From contig CALGGE010000007.1 in assembly GCA_937916125.1 (NCBI GenBank), positions 1 through 44,410 of the forward strand: a stretch of 44,410 nucleotides of DNA, read 5' to 3'. Below, piece after piece: positions 5,850 through 13,585 of the stretch. Position numbers and translations under genes: made by a program. How positions within the stretch are numbered: position 1 is the first letter of the stretch; every line of letters starts with the position of its first letter. The notes beneath the pieces are model-generated. The model made no database searches, was not told the origin of the DNA, and saw only the letters and a list, made by a program, of their open reading frames with translations. The stretch is from an uncultured Elusimicrobia bacterium. Its GTDB lineage: Bacteria; Elusimicrobiota; Endomicrobiia; Endomicrobiales; Endomicrobiaceae.

Positions 5850-7187
5850 TTATATTAAACCGTGTGCTAACATAGCAGTTGCAACTTTCTTAAATCCGGC
5901 AATATTTGCACCGTTAACCAAGTTGCCCGGTGTGCCGTATTCTTCAGCAGCTTCTTTAGCATTTTTGTGAATATTTATCATAATCTGATGGAGTTTGTTG
6001 TCAACTTCTTCAAATGTCCAAGAAAGTCTCTGAGAGTTCTGTGCCATTTCAAGACCTGATGTAGCTACACCGCCCGCGTTGGAAGCTTTTCCGGGAGCAT
6101 AAGCGATTTTTGCAGCGATAAATGCTTCTACTGCTTCGGGGGTTGAAGGCATATTTGCACCTTCCGCTACCGCAATAACACCGTTTTTCAAAAGTGTCTT
6201 TGCCGCTTCGCCGTCAAGTTCGTTCTGTGTTGCACAGGGAAGAGCAATATCACATTTTATCGTCCAGATACCTTTGCAACCTTCGGTATAAACAGAACCT
6301 TTCTTTCTATCTGCGTATTCTTTAATTCTCTTTCTTTCAACTTCTTTTATTTGTTTAACTATTTCTATATCAATACCGTCTTTATCATAGATATATCCGT
6401 TGGAGTCGGACATTGCAACAACTTTAGCACCCAAGCTCTGAGCTTTTTCTACTGCATATATCGCAACATTTCCCGAACCGGAAACAACGACAGTCTTACC
6501 TTCAAATGATGTCTTTCTGTCTTTCAACATTTCGTCGCAGAAATAAACTACGCCGTAACCTGTTGCCTGAGTTCTTGCCAAAGATCCGCCGTAAGTTAAA
6601 CCTTTACCGGTTAAAACTCCGTGGAAAACGTTTCTTATTCTTTTATATTGTCCGAACATATAACCGATTTCTCTTGCACCCGTTCCGATATCTCCTGCAG
6701 GAACATCCGTATCAGCATCGATATATTTGCAAAGCTCGGTCATAAAGCTCTGACAGAATCTCATAACTTCGTTATCGGATTTACCTTTAGGATCGAAATC
6801 GCTACCGCCTTTTCCGCCACCCATCATCAAACCTGTTAATGAGTTTTTGAAAATTTGTTCGAAACCTAAAAATTTGATTGTGCTTAAATTTACGGAAGGA
6901 TGAAGTCTCAAACCGCCTTTGTAAGGTCCGAGAGCGGAATTAAACTGAACTCTGAAACCTCTGTTTACGTGGAAAGCACCTTTGTCATCCTGCCAAGGAA
7001 CTCTGAACATAATCTGTCTTTCGGGTTCAACAATTCTTTCAAGAATACTTGCATCCTGATACTCTTTGTGTTTTTCAATTACCGGGCTGATTGATTCCAA
7101 AACTTCTCCTACTGCCTGCAAAAACAAAGTTTCGCCCTGATTCCTTTGTTCTACTTCTTTCAATACTTTTTGTACGTAAGCGTTCAT
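5850..7187 (-). CDS. gdhA: NADP-type glutamate dehydrogenase
   Basis: A 445-residue hexameric class GDH. The start MNAYVQKVLKEVE at 7187 is chosen because AAGGAGTAAAGAA precedes it; 27 further in-frame residues upstream belong to the leader RNA. It interconverts glutamate with 2-oxoglutarate and ammonia. The N-terminal substrate domain shows FRVQFNSALGPYKGGLRLHPSV, the catalytic lysine region LMMGGGKGGSDFDPKG and PAGDIGTGAREIGYMFGQYK. The dinucleotide-binding fold starts at GKTVVVSGSGNVAIYA, a GxGxxA-type fingerprint. The C-terminal part has EGANMPSTPEA and APGKASNAGGVATSGLEMAQN. Length fits the family. It sits behind its own promoter and a terminator-like leader, and fits amino-acid fermentation with iorAB nearby. 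Confidence 0.96.
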   Translation of the reverse strand: MNAYVQKVLKEVEQRNQGETLFLQAVGEVLESISPVIEKHKEYQDASILERIVEPERQIMFRVPWQDDKGAFHVNRGFRVQFNSALGPYKGGLRLHPSVNLSTIKFLGFEQIFKNSLTGLMMGGGKGGSDFDPKGKSDNEVMRFCQSFMTELCKYIDADTDVPAGDIGTGAREIGYMFGQYKRIRNVFHGVLTGKGLTYGGSLARTQATGYGVVYFCDEMLKDRKTSFEGKTVVVSGSGNVAIYAVEKAQSLGAKVVAMSDSNGYIYDKDGIDIEIVKQIKEVERKRIKEYADRKKGSVYTEGCKGIWTIKCDIALPCATQNELDGEAAKTLLKNGVIAVAEGANMPSTPEAVEAFIAAKIAYAPGKASNAGGVATSGLEMAQNSQRLSWTFEEVDNKLHQIMINIHKNAKEAAEEYGTPGNLVNGANIAGFKKVATAMLAHGLI

Positions 7188-7228
7188 TTCTTTACTCCTT
7201 ATATGGTTTATTTTTTCCCTTTTTCCAC

Positions 7229-7291
7229 AAAAAACTGAATAATTCACCCGTGTCTTGTTTGAAAGCATCCTCGCTTTCTTGAATTATTCAG
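7229..7291 (-). promoter_or_regulatory. Terminator-like structured leader of gdhA (candidate attenuator or riboswitch)
   Basis: On the minus strand CTGAATAATTCA (7291-7280) pairs perfectly with TGAATTATTCAG (7246-7235), followed by six T (7234-7229). Inside is a second hairpin GAAAGC-GAGGAT-GCTTTC (7278-7261) and a 14-nt single strand with AAGACACGGG. Position (about 40 bases before the gdhA start), helix plus T run, and nested hairpin suggest transcription attenuation. It does not match glutamine or other riboswitch consensus known to me. Confidence 0.55.
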
Positions 7292-7325
7292 TGTTATATT
7301 AAAATCTTAAGTTTTGTTGCGAAAT

Positions 7326-7355
7326 ATTTTACATCTTTATGAATTTATTTGTCAA
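7326..7355 (-). promoter_or_regulatory. gdhA promoter
   Basis: On the minus strand TTGACA (7355-7350), 18 bases, TAAAAT (7331-7326), reading into the structured leader of gdhA. Confidence 0.65.
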
Positions 7356-7377
7356 TAAAAAATGTGCTGATTTTTTG

Positions 7378-7406
7378 TTGTAAAAATTTTCGGAAAATGA
7401 TATACT
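7378..7406 (+). promoter_or_regulatory. tRNA-Leu promoter
   Basis: TTGTAA (7378-7383), 17 bases, TATACT (7401-7406), 19 bases before the tRNA. Confidence 0.6.
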
Positions 7407-7425
7407 AAGCGAAGTTCTTTAAATT

Positions 7426-7512
7426 GCAGAGGTGGTGGAACGGCAGACACGCAGGTCTCAGAAGCCTGTCCGTGTATAGCGGGTGCGAGTTCAAATCTCG
7501 TCCTCTGCACCA
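7426..7512 (+). tRNA. tRNA-Leu (anticodon CAG)
   Basis: Acceptor GCAGAGG pairs with CCTCTGC. The anticodon stem CAGGT/GCCTG holds the loop CTCAGAA, giving anticodon CAG. A long variable arm (CCG...CGG), as expected for class II tRNA-Leu, precedes the T arm with GTTCAAAT. The 3' CCA is encoded (7510-7512). No flanking direct repeat of its 3' end was seen, so it is not an obvious integration site. Confidence 0.95.
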
Positions 7513-7535
7513 AGATATCGACGAACAGAAGTATA

Positions 7536-8474
7536 TTAGGAGTTGTTAGTCAAAAACGGGAGAAGTTTGGTATTCCAAGTTGTAGCGTCTTTAGTTTCCA
7601 ATATTTTCAAAACTCGTCCCTGTTCTACATGTGACACACCGAAAATCAAATCCGAATATTTCAACTTCAAAATATAATCATTATCTTTTTTTTCAACAGA
7701 CTGAACTTCTGCAGGCATGGGAATCATGGTCTGTTCTTTTTTTGCTCCGATTAAATGCCCTATATAATGAGCAATATCTCGAGTATCAATTATTTTTGCA
7801 AGCACTTTGTCGCCGGGAATAATGTTTTCTATTCTCTTGCCGGAAGAATCTTCAAAAACAATAGCTTCCAATTCTATTGACGAAGATGATTCCGTTATTG
7901 CCGCTTCCTGCGATATCTCTTCGGGGAAATAGTCCGGCAATTTTCTAAATTCTCTTAACGTAAGTTCCTGTGCAACTATTTCCAAACTGATATCATGTTC
8001 CGAAAAGAATGTTTCTATAACATTTTTGACATCCTGCGTCGTAAGAATTTTATTATCTTTTAAATTTACACTTACAAATTCTCTCAGCTTTGTATCAATC
8101 GTTTTGGTATAACTTTCTATAACACCGTTTACAAGACGGCAGGAATAAATTTCTTTCTCGAAAGAAAACCAGTCTTCTTTGATATCCTGCTCGTAAATTA
8201 CGGGATTATAACTCATAACAGTACTGAACCTTAATAAATCAAGATTTTTGTTATTTGTTATTATATGTATAAGACCGAAAATGTTTTCATTCTTGATATT
8301 TATTTTGGCTTTGTAAGCAGTGATGTATTTTAACATTGCACCTACAAAAGCTATGGCCTTATTGAAATTACCGCCCATAAATTCCAATGCCGTTCTTGCT
8401 TCCTGCTCTTCACAGCCGGTATCATCCATTAATGCCTTTATTTTTTCTGCGGTTATACTACTGTTCGTTTCCAA
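7536..8474 (-). CDS. Conserved hypothetical protein with N-terminal UBA-like domain
   Basis: A 312-residue protein starting at TTG (8474) nine bases after GGAGG. Residues about 7-42 (ITAEKIKALMDDTGCEEQEARTALEFMGGN) look like the three-helix UBA/EF-Ts N-terminal fold (compare the TGxxxxxAxxAL pattern of EF-Ts). The rest is mixed alpha/beta without a motif I recognise; residues about 215-310 look like beta-rich strands (GKRIENIIPGDKVLAKIID). No signal peptide or membrane segment. It follows xerC with a 51-base gap that is a dispersed repeat; the repeat itself supplies the Shine-Dalgarno and the TTG. Possibly a lineage-specific cytoplasmic protein. Function unknown. Confidence 0.75.
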   Translation of the reverse strand: METNSSITAEKIKALMDDTGCEEQEARTALEFMGGNFNKAIAFVGAMLKYITAYKAKINIKNENIFGLIHIITNNKNLDLLRFSTVMSYNPVIYEQDIKEDWFSFEKEIYSCRLVNGVIESYTKTIDTKLREFVSVNLKDNKILTTQDVKNVIETFFSEHDISLEIVAQELTLREFRKLPDYFPEEISQEAAITESSSSIELEAIVFEDSSGKRIENIIPGDKVLAKIIDTRDIAHYIGHLIGAKKEQTMIPMPAEVQSVEKKDNDYILKLKYSDLIFGVSHVEQGRVLKILETKDATTWNTKLLPFLTNNS

Positions 8475-8516
8475 TATTCCAATCCTCCAATCTTCTAATC
8501 ATCAAAAAACGCTTTG
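8475..8516. repeat. Dispersed repeat (GATTGG type) with hairpin
   Basis: Hairpin AAAAATCGC/GCGTTTTT-like (about 8501-8518) next to tandem CCAATCTTC units, the same module order as the repeats at 13434 and 15556. It lies between xerC and the UBA-like gene and contributes the ribosome binding site of the latter. Confidence 0.6.
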
Positions 8517-8525
8517 CGATTTTTA

Positions 8526-9446
8526 TCAGCTTCTCGGGTGTGCGGAATCATATACTTTTCTCAACGTTTCTAAAGTTACATGCGTATAAATCTGTGTTGT
8601 TGATAAATTTTTATGTCCTAACATTTGCTGAACGCTCCTTATATCACAACCTCTGTCCAGTAAATGAGTTGCAAAAGTATGTCTTAATGTATGCGGAGAA
8701 ATTTTCTTTCTCAAACTTGCTTTAACAAACCAACCGTGCAGAGCTTTCCTTGCACCGCGTTGTGTAATTCTCTTACCGTATTTATTTAAAAACAACGGAG
8801 AATTAGGCATAAAAGAAAAACCTTTTGCCTTTTCCTCGGTCATATATTTTCTTATCGCGGAAAGGCATCTGTCGCCAACGGGTGTAAGCCTTTCTTTAGC
8901 ACCTTTACCGAAAACTTTTACATAGCCGGCAATAAAATCCACATCTTTTACGTTTATACTTACAAGTTCCGCAATTCTAAGCCCTGAAGAATAAAGAAGC
9001 TCCAATATTGCCTTATCCCGCATATCGATATCGGGTATATCAAACAACAATAATATTTCCTGTTCGGTAAGGAAAACGGGAATTCTTTTATCTTTCTTCG
9101 GTGTTGCCATAGATACCGTCGGATTGGATGTTATTACATCCGTTATCACGAGATATTTATAGAAAGATTTCAAAACAGCCAACTTCCTTATAATGGAAGA
9201 TTTTTTTAATTTTTTATTATACAAATATGCAAGATAATCACGAATTATATTTTTGTCACACTTTGCAAGTTCAATATTTTTTGTATCTTTTACAAATGTC
9301 GCAAACTCGTACATATCAACACTGTAAGCTTTTGCCGTATTTTCGGAATAGTTCATCTCGGCAATAAGATATCGTACAAAACGTTCTATTTCTTTTATTT
9401 CGGTAAATTGTTGCGTTTTATTAATTTCAATTTCATTTTCTTGCAT
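8526..9446 (-). CDS. xerC: Tyrosine recombinase XerC
   Basis: A 306-residue site-specific recombinase. The N-terminal SAM-like core-binding domain (about 20-105) has SENTAKAYSVDMYEF. The catalytic domain shows Arg in YSSGLRIAELV (about 157), Lys in GKGAKER, the H-x-x-R box HTLRHTFATHLLD, LGHKNLSTTQ and the nucleophile in IYTH. The C-terminus TLRKVYDSAHPRS is typical of XerC, which with XerD resolves chromosome dimers at dif before division. Its promoter is 6 bases from the ATG, so the message is probably leaderless. Divergent from the asmA-like gene. No phage or integron genes are near, so it is taken as the housekeeping enzyme and not a mobile integrase. Confidence 0.88.
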   Translation of the reverse strand: MQENEIEINKTQQFTEIKEIERFVRYLIAEMNYSENTAKAYSVDMYEFATFVKDTKNIELAKCDKNIIRDYLAYLYNKKLKKSSIIRKLAVLKSFYKYLVITDVITSNPTVSMATPKKDKRIPVFLTEQEILLLFDIPDIDMRDKAILELLYSSGLRIAELVSINVKDVDFIAGYVKVFGKGAKERLTPVGDRCLSAIRKYMTEEKAKGFSFMPNSPLFLNKYGKRITQRGARKALHGWFVKASLRKKISPHTLRHTFATHLLDRGCDIRSVQQMLGHKNLSTTQIYTHVTLETLRKVYDSAHPRS

Positions 9447-9452
9447 ATATTA

Positions 9453-9481
9453 ATTATAGCAAATATAAAATTTTTCGCAAA
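9453..9481 (-). promoter_or_regulatory. xerC promoter giving a leaderless message
   Basis: On the minus strand TTGCGA (9481-9476), 17 bases, TATAAT (9458-9453). Only six bases separate the -10 box from the ATG at 9446, so transcription should start at or next to the start codon. Confidence 0.65.
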
Positions 9482-9506
9482 CAAAAACAACCTTTTAGTA
9501 TATTTT

Positions 9507-9535
9507 TTGTTTTATTACTTAAATTAATGTATAAT
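9507..9535 (+). promoter_or_regulatory. Promoter of the AsmA-like gene
   Basis: TTGTTT (9507-9512), 17 bases, TATAAT (9530-9535), 40 bases before the ATG. Confidence 0.65.
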
Positions 9536-9575
9536 ATTGAGACAAAATTTATAATTAACAAATAAGGAAAAGAAA

Positions 9576-12149
9576 ATGAAAATTTTAAAAATTTTGTTAT
9601 TATCGTTTATCGGGCTTGTTGTTATTACGGCAATTGCTGCCGCCGTTGCAATAAAAGTTTTTTTGCCGGAAGACAAAATAAAAACTTATATTACGGACTA
9701 TGCAAGAACCAACTTTAACAAAGAAGTTGATTTCGACAAACTGTCGTTTACTTTTATAGGAATAGATTTGAAAAATTTTCGTATGAGCGAAATAAGAACA
9801 AAGGAAAATACCGATTTTGTGACGGCGGAACATTTTACCGTAAAAATTTCCCCGTTACCTTTGCTTTATAAGCAGATAAAAATAAGCAACATTTTATTGC
9901 AATCTTGTGAAATAAACGCGGATAAGCAGATGATTGGAATGTCGGAAGATCGGAATACGGGGAAAGATGATACGACAACGGATAATGTACAAGGTACAAT
10001 GTACGATAAACAGCAAGAACAGCAAGGCGAAGACGGTAAAGAAGAAAAGAACGGTTGGGATGTAAATATTCGGAATTTAAATATAAAAAATGCAAATGTT
10101 AATTATAAAGACGAACAAAATAATATTGAGGCAAGCATAAAGAATTTCAATTTATCGATAAAAGATTTTTCTTTCACCGAACCTTTTGATTGCGAAGCGT
10201 CCTGCGATGTTGACGCAAAACAAAATAAACTTCATATTGCTTTGCCGTTAAATACAAAAATGACAATTTATTTGGCAAACTTCGATACGGATAAAATGTT
10301 GTTTAACGTGGATACTTTCGAAACAAAGTATAACAACGCCTCGTTCGGATTATCGGGAAAAATAAAAAATGTAAATAATCCTAAAATAGATTGCAGTCTT
10401 ACGGCAAAAAATATCGACGAGAAAACATTTAAAGATTTTGTTAAATTAAACAAATTCAATATAGACAAATTGGATTTCAAAACAAAAAGCATCGTAAACA
10501 TATCATCACAAAATGCAAATATAGAGAGCTTAAATATTGTTCTTCCCAATTCCTCGTCGGATGTTTCCGGAACAATCGATTGGAGCAAAAAAGATTTACA
10601 ATACAATATAAAAATAGCTCTTGATTTACTGACAGACGACTTTGCAAAATTTGCTCCGGATTATAATTTAAAAGGAAAACTTAAAACAAATTTTGTCCTC
10701 ACGCAAAATCTTATCGACGGAAATTTGAATTTGGAAAACATATCATCCAAATCGGAGTTCGGCAACCTGTCAAACCTGAATTTAAATTCTTCCGTCAAAA
10801 TAGAAAATAAAATTCCTTTACAGAATATAGATTATTCGAAATTCAATATTGATTCCGTTCTGCTTAATATTTCCAAATGTTCCGCAAAATACAACGATAT
10901 GGAATTTTCTTTAAACGGGAAAATAGAAAACAAAACAACTTCCGCATTGACATTAACTTTGCAGGCAAAAAATATTACCGACGAAACGGCAAAAAATTTC
11001 TACAAATGCCCGATAAAATTTATAATCCCTACGCTTAACGCAAACTCCGTTATAAATTTTAATTTAAAAAACAACACCGCCGATATATCGAAATTGAATA
11101 TAAAAATTCCCGATTCTTCGGCAAACATTTCCGGCAAACTCAATTGGAATAACAAAAATAATTTTGTTTATAACCTAAACTTAACTTTGGATTTTCTGCT
11201 TGATAACTTTACAAAAAGTTTTCCCGAATACAATATGAAAGGAAGAATCAAGTCCGATGCGAAAGTTTCAAACAAAGATTTTTCGGGGACATTAAATCTA
11301 AACAATGTTGCTTTTGATTATCTGCCCATGGCACAAATATCAAAGCTCAATTTGGATGCTTCGGCAAAATCCAAAAACAATATTACTTTAAAAACTTTTT
11401 CCGGTATTTTTAATAAAGGGAATTTTAAAGGCGACGGTTCTCTTATAAACAACAATATTACATTCAATTTAAATATGGACAAGCTGACGATAAAAACAAG
11501 TACCGCAACCGCAACGACAACGGCAACTTCAAACAAAACTTCTCAAGAAGAAAAAACAACTTCCGCAAAAACAACAAAACAGGAATATTACAATATCACC
11601 ACAAACATAAATATAGACAACATAAATGTTCCATACTTAATCAGCAAAAATGCAACATTAAAAACTTCGTTAAAATCAGTTTCGGCAGATATGAAAAAAG
11701 CAGGAGGAACTTTTGATTTTATAATGGACAAAGGAACGATAACCGATATTGATAAACTTGCGGAAAATAAATACGCCAAACTTTTCTTGCTGATATTTAA
11801 CGCATTAAACAATAATGTTACGTCTAAGAGCAATTCCAACGGAATAGATTACGACAACATGACGGCAAATGTTTCGTTTACCGACGGTTTAATGAGAACA
11901 AATAATGTGACAATAAAAATTCCTTTAACAACAATGGATATTAAAGGAACAGTAAATTTTAAAACGGAAAATGTTGATTTGAAAGTTAATACGGGGCTTT
12001 ATGCTGCCATGAAAATTACGGGAACCATAAGCAACCCGAAAACTACTTTTGATGTTGCTTCAACCGCCGCACAAGTTCTCGGCGGTTCTAAAAACCTTGA
12101 AGATGTCGGCAAAAAGCTCGGACAATCTCTTTCAAATTTATTTAAATAG
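9576..12149 (+). CDS. AsmA-family protein, inner-membrane anchored, periplasmic
   Basis: An 857-residue protein, ATG after AAGGAAAAGAAA. Residues 5-28 are one membrane segment (ILLLSFIGLVVITAIAAAVAI); the rest is beta-strand-rich and Asn/Lys-rich, as in AsmA/TamB-type bridges that carry lipids between the membranes of Gram-negative cells. The start EDKIKTYITDYARTNFNKEVDFDKLSF is a typical AsmA N-terminus (membrane exit then short helix and strand). The end (MTANVSFTDGLMRTNNVTIKIPLTTMDIKG) is the AsmA C-terminal domain. Two similar internal blocks (near residues 330-370 and 510-550, with SSxxSGxxxWxxKxxxYxxxxxLDxL) suggest repeats. A Thr/Ser/Lys linker lies near 645-670. Residues about 120-150 derive from a dispersed repeat. 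Overlaps the next gene's stop by 8 bases. Confidence 0.85.
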   Translation: MKILKILLLSFIGLVVITAIAAAVAIKVFLPEDKIKTYITDYARTNFNKEVDFDKLSFTFIGIDLKNFRMSEIRTKENTDFVTAEHFTVKISPLPLLYKQIKISNILLQSCEINADKQMIGMSEDRNTGKDDTTTDNVQGTMYDKQQEQQGEDGKEEKNGWDVNIRNLNIKNANVNYKDEQNNIEASIKNFNLSIKDFSFTEPFDCEASCDVDAKQNKLHIALPLNTKMTIYLANFDTDKMLFNVDTFETKYNNASFGLSGKIKNVNNPKIDCSLTAKNIDEKTFKDFVKLNKFNIDKLDFKTKSIVNISSQNANIESLNIVLPNSSSDVSGTIDWSKKDLQYNIKIALDLLTDDFAKFAPDYNLKGKLKTNFVLTQNLIDGNLNLENISSKSEFGNLSNLNLNSSVKIENKIPLQNIDYSKFNIDSVLLNISKCSAKYNDMEFSLNGKIENKTTSALTLTLQAKNITDETAKNFYKCPIKFIIPTLNANSVINFNLKNNTADISKLNIKIPDSSANISGKLNWNNKNNFVYNLNLTLDFLLDNFTKSFPEYNMKGRIKSDAKVSNKDFSGTLNLNNVAFDYLPMAQISKLNLDASAKSKNNITLKTFSGIFNKGNFKGDGSLINNNITFNLNMDKLTIKTSTATATTTATSNKTSQEEKTTSAKTTKQEYYNITTNINIDNINVPYLISKNATLKTSLKSVSADMKKAGGTFDFIMDKGTITDIDKLAENKYAKLFLLIFNALNNNVTSKSNSNGIDYDNMTANVSFTDGLMRTNNVTIKIPLTTMDIKGTVNFKTENVDLKVNTGLYAAMKITGTISNPKTTFDVASTAAQVLGGSKNLEDVGKKLGQSLSNLFK
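9935..10020 (+). repeat. Dispersed repeat modules inside the AsmA-like gene
   Basis: Contains GATTGGAATGTCGGAAGATCGG (split here as GATTGGAATG and GGAAGATCGG) and then GATAATGTACAAGG and TACAATGTACGATA, the same modules found between genes. They are translated in frame as the polar stretch GMSEDRNTGKDDTTTD and VQGTMYDKQQEQ, a low-complexity linker. Confidence 0.55.
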
Positions 12150-12702
12150 AAAATTTTACACCTAAATTAAGTTTTAAGCTGTATAAGAAACCTCTTGTGT
12201 AGCCGGCATCGTTATCGGTGATAACCCAGTTTGCAAGAGTATAAAGAACTTCAACTATAAGATGGTTCGCTTCTATGCCGATACCGCCGCCTAAGCAAAT
12301 ACCTGCCAAGTTTTTAGCGTCTATAAGGTCGATATCCGCAGTACTTAACCCTGCCTGTCCTAACAAATATACACTGTTAATTTCTTTATCTTCAAAAGTA
12401 AGCCATTTATATTTCAAAGCCAAATAAGCATTTGTTAAAGATATCTTTTGACCGGTATTTTCTATATCGGTATTAAACAGATGGTCAACACCTAAACCGA
12501 GTGCGGTTTTTTCCCATTTATACCAAAACAGTTCCGCACCCAACGAATATCCCAAATCCACATCAAAAATATTATTATTCAGATTAAGATAAGGAGATGC
12601 ATACAAACCGCCCTTTGCAACGATATCGAACTTTTTTTCTGCCGCTGCCGCAGGAAGAACAAATACTACCGATAAAAATACTACTGCTAAAAATTTTTTC
12701 AT
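12142..12702 (-). CDS. Outer-membrane beta-barrel-like protein
   Basis: A 186-residue protein; ATG after AGAGGGAAAAAAGATT. Residues 1-20 are a Sec signal peptide (MKKFLAVVFLSVVFVLPAAA, cleavage near AAA-EK). The mature part has alternating strands (GGLYASPYLNLNNNIFDVDLGYSLGAELFWYKW, TNAYLALKYKWL, VYLLGQAGLS, LAGICLGGGIGIEANHLIVEVLY) and ends in an aromatic-hydrophobic strand LKLNLGVKFSI, as in small 8-stranded OmpA/OmpW-type barrels. Specific function not recognisable. It is last in a minus-strand run after the ACT protein and converges with the AsmA-like gene, overlapping its stop by 8 bases. Both act in the envelope. Confidence 0.75.
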   Translation of the reverse strand: MKKFLAVVFLSVVFVLPAAAAEKKFDIVAKGGLYASPYLNLNNNIFDVDLGYSLGAELFWYKWEKTALGLGVDHLFNTDIENTGQKISLTNAYLALKYKWLTFEDKEINSVYLLGQAGLSTADIDLIDAKNLAGICLGGGIGIEANHLIVEVLYTLANWVITDNDAGYTRGFLYSLKLNLGVKFSI

Positions 12703-12719
12703 AATCTTTTTTCCCTCTT

Positions 12720-12963
12720 AAAAACCACTCTCAGCGGTTTAATAGTTGAAGAGTTGAAAAGCTGAGAACGGTAATGTACAATGTATGATGTACAATGTAT
12801 AATGAACGACAACTACGAGATTCCCGACTACGACCTTCGGGAATGACACAACAACAAGATTCTTCACTCCGTTCAGCATGACAACTGCTAACTACAGTTG
12901 AAAAATTGAATAGTTTCAACTACTTATTGTACATTGTACATTATACGTCGTACGTTGTACATT
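12720..12963. repeat. Composite dispersed repeat block
   Basis: Fills the space between the ACT and barrel genes. Modules in order: GTTGAAGAGTTGAAAAGC, tandem TGTACAATGTA units with TAATGAACGACAAC, GAGATTCCCGACTACGACC...GGGAATGACA (12817-12848), GATTCTTCACTCCGTTCAGC (12858-12877), GTTGAAAAATTGAATAG and TTGTACATTGTACATTATAC. Small frames here translate as CHAERSEES-like peptides and are repeat artefacts, not genes. Confidence 0.8.
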
Positions 12964-12996
12964 GGAAAATAAAATTACGGAGTAATTTTATTTTCC
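12964..12996 (-). terminator. Hairpin overlapping the stop of the ACT gene
   Basis: A perfect 15-bp stem (GGAAAATAAAATTAC, 12964-12978; partner 12982-12996) with loop GGA. The stop codon of the ACT gene (12988-12990) is inside the stem, so translation termination and hairpin formation are linked. Confidence 0.6.
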
Positions 12997-13422
12997 CAGT
13001 GCTACTTTTTCTTCAACAATTGAAATATTATTTTTCTGCAATACATCTATTGCTTTTTCTACATTATCAAACTTAAATACCATCAATGCTTTCTCGCTTG
13101 TCTTCTCGACAAATCCATACATATATTCAAGATTGATATTATTGTCTGCTAAAACAGTTAACGCTTTTGCAAGACCGCCGGGAGCATCGGACACTTCAAC
13201 CGCAACTACGGGTGCGGATTTTGCAATAAAACCGTGTTCTTTAAGAACTTTTTTCGCATCTTCTGATTTATCCAATACTACTCTTAAAATACCGAATTCC
13301 GGAGTTTCCGCAATTGTTAATGCTTTGATATTTATATTATTATCTCCCAAAAGTTTACAAACTTCGGCAAGTCTGCCTTTTGTGTTTTCAATAAAAATAG
13401 ACAACTGATTTATTGTTTTCAT
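12988..13422 (-). CDS. Double ACT-domain amino-acid-binding protein
   Basis: A 144-residue protein. The start MKTINQLSIFIENTKG is chosen because AAGGAGATAAAA precedes ATG at 13422; the in-frame extension upstream is repeat DNA. Two ACT domains: residues 3-65 (GRLAEVCKLLGDNNINIKALTIAE) and 70-140 (PGGLAKALTVLADNNINLEYMYGF). Each has the loop (KGRLAEV, PGGLAKA) that binds small amino acids at domain interfaces. Such stand-alone proteins accompany arylacetate-CoA ligase and IorAB genes and are thought to sense branched or aromatic amino acids. Last of the iorA-iorB-paaK-ACT run; separated from paaK by a repeat. Regulatory partner unknown. Confidence 0.85.
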   Translation of the reverse strand: MKTINQLSIFIENTKGRLAEVCKLLGDNNINIKALTIAETPEFGILRVVLDKSEDAKKVLKEHGFIAKSAPVVAVEVSDAPGGLAKALTVLADNNINLEYMYGFVEKTSEKALMVFKFDNVEKAIDVLQKNNISIVEEKVALGK

Positions 13423-13433
13423 TTTTATCTCCT

Positions 13434-13585
13434 TAAAAAATACTTCGTATTTTTGGAAGATCGGAAGATTTGAAGATTGGATGATTGGAAGTAAATCTGT
13501 AAAATTTATGAAGCAAATTTTGTTATTATTTAAATTCCTATTTTCTTCTAATCTTCTACTCTTCCATTCTTCTAATCTTCTGCTG
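13434..13585. repeat. Inverted-repeat intergenic element, copy 1
   Basis: Order: hairpin AAAAATAC-TTC-GTATTTTT, tandem GAAGATTGG-type units, A/T hairpin-like AAAATTTATGAAGCAAATTTT, then the units inverted (TCTTCTAATCTTC). About 150 bp, near-identical in plan to 15556-15702. It begins at the stop of paaK and ends at the ribosome binding site of the ACT gene. Looks like a small non-autonomous element or recombinational filler. Confidence 0.7.

Noticed and set aside
5850..7282. Several plus-strand frames across gdhA
   Set aside because: They are antisense shadows of a well conserved enzyme and lack ribosome binding sites.
7426..7512. tRNA-Leu as an integration site for the accessory zone at 1-4.8 kb
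   Set aside because: No direct repeat of its 3' end was seen and housekeeping gdhA lies between.
8526..9446. XerC as integrase of a mobile island
   Set aside because: Motifs and length match chromosomal XerC, and no attachment repeats or phage genes flank it.
12731..12919. Small minus-strand frame with CHAERSEES-like peptide
   Set aside because: Made entirely of repeat modules; no ribosome binding site, and such peptides are common artefacts.
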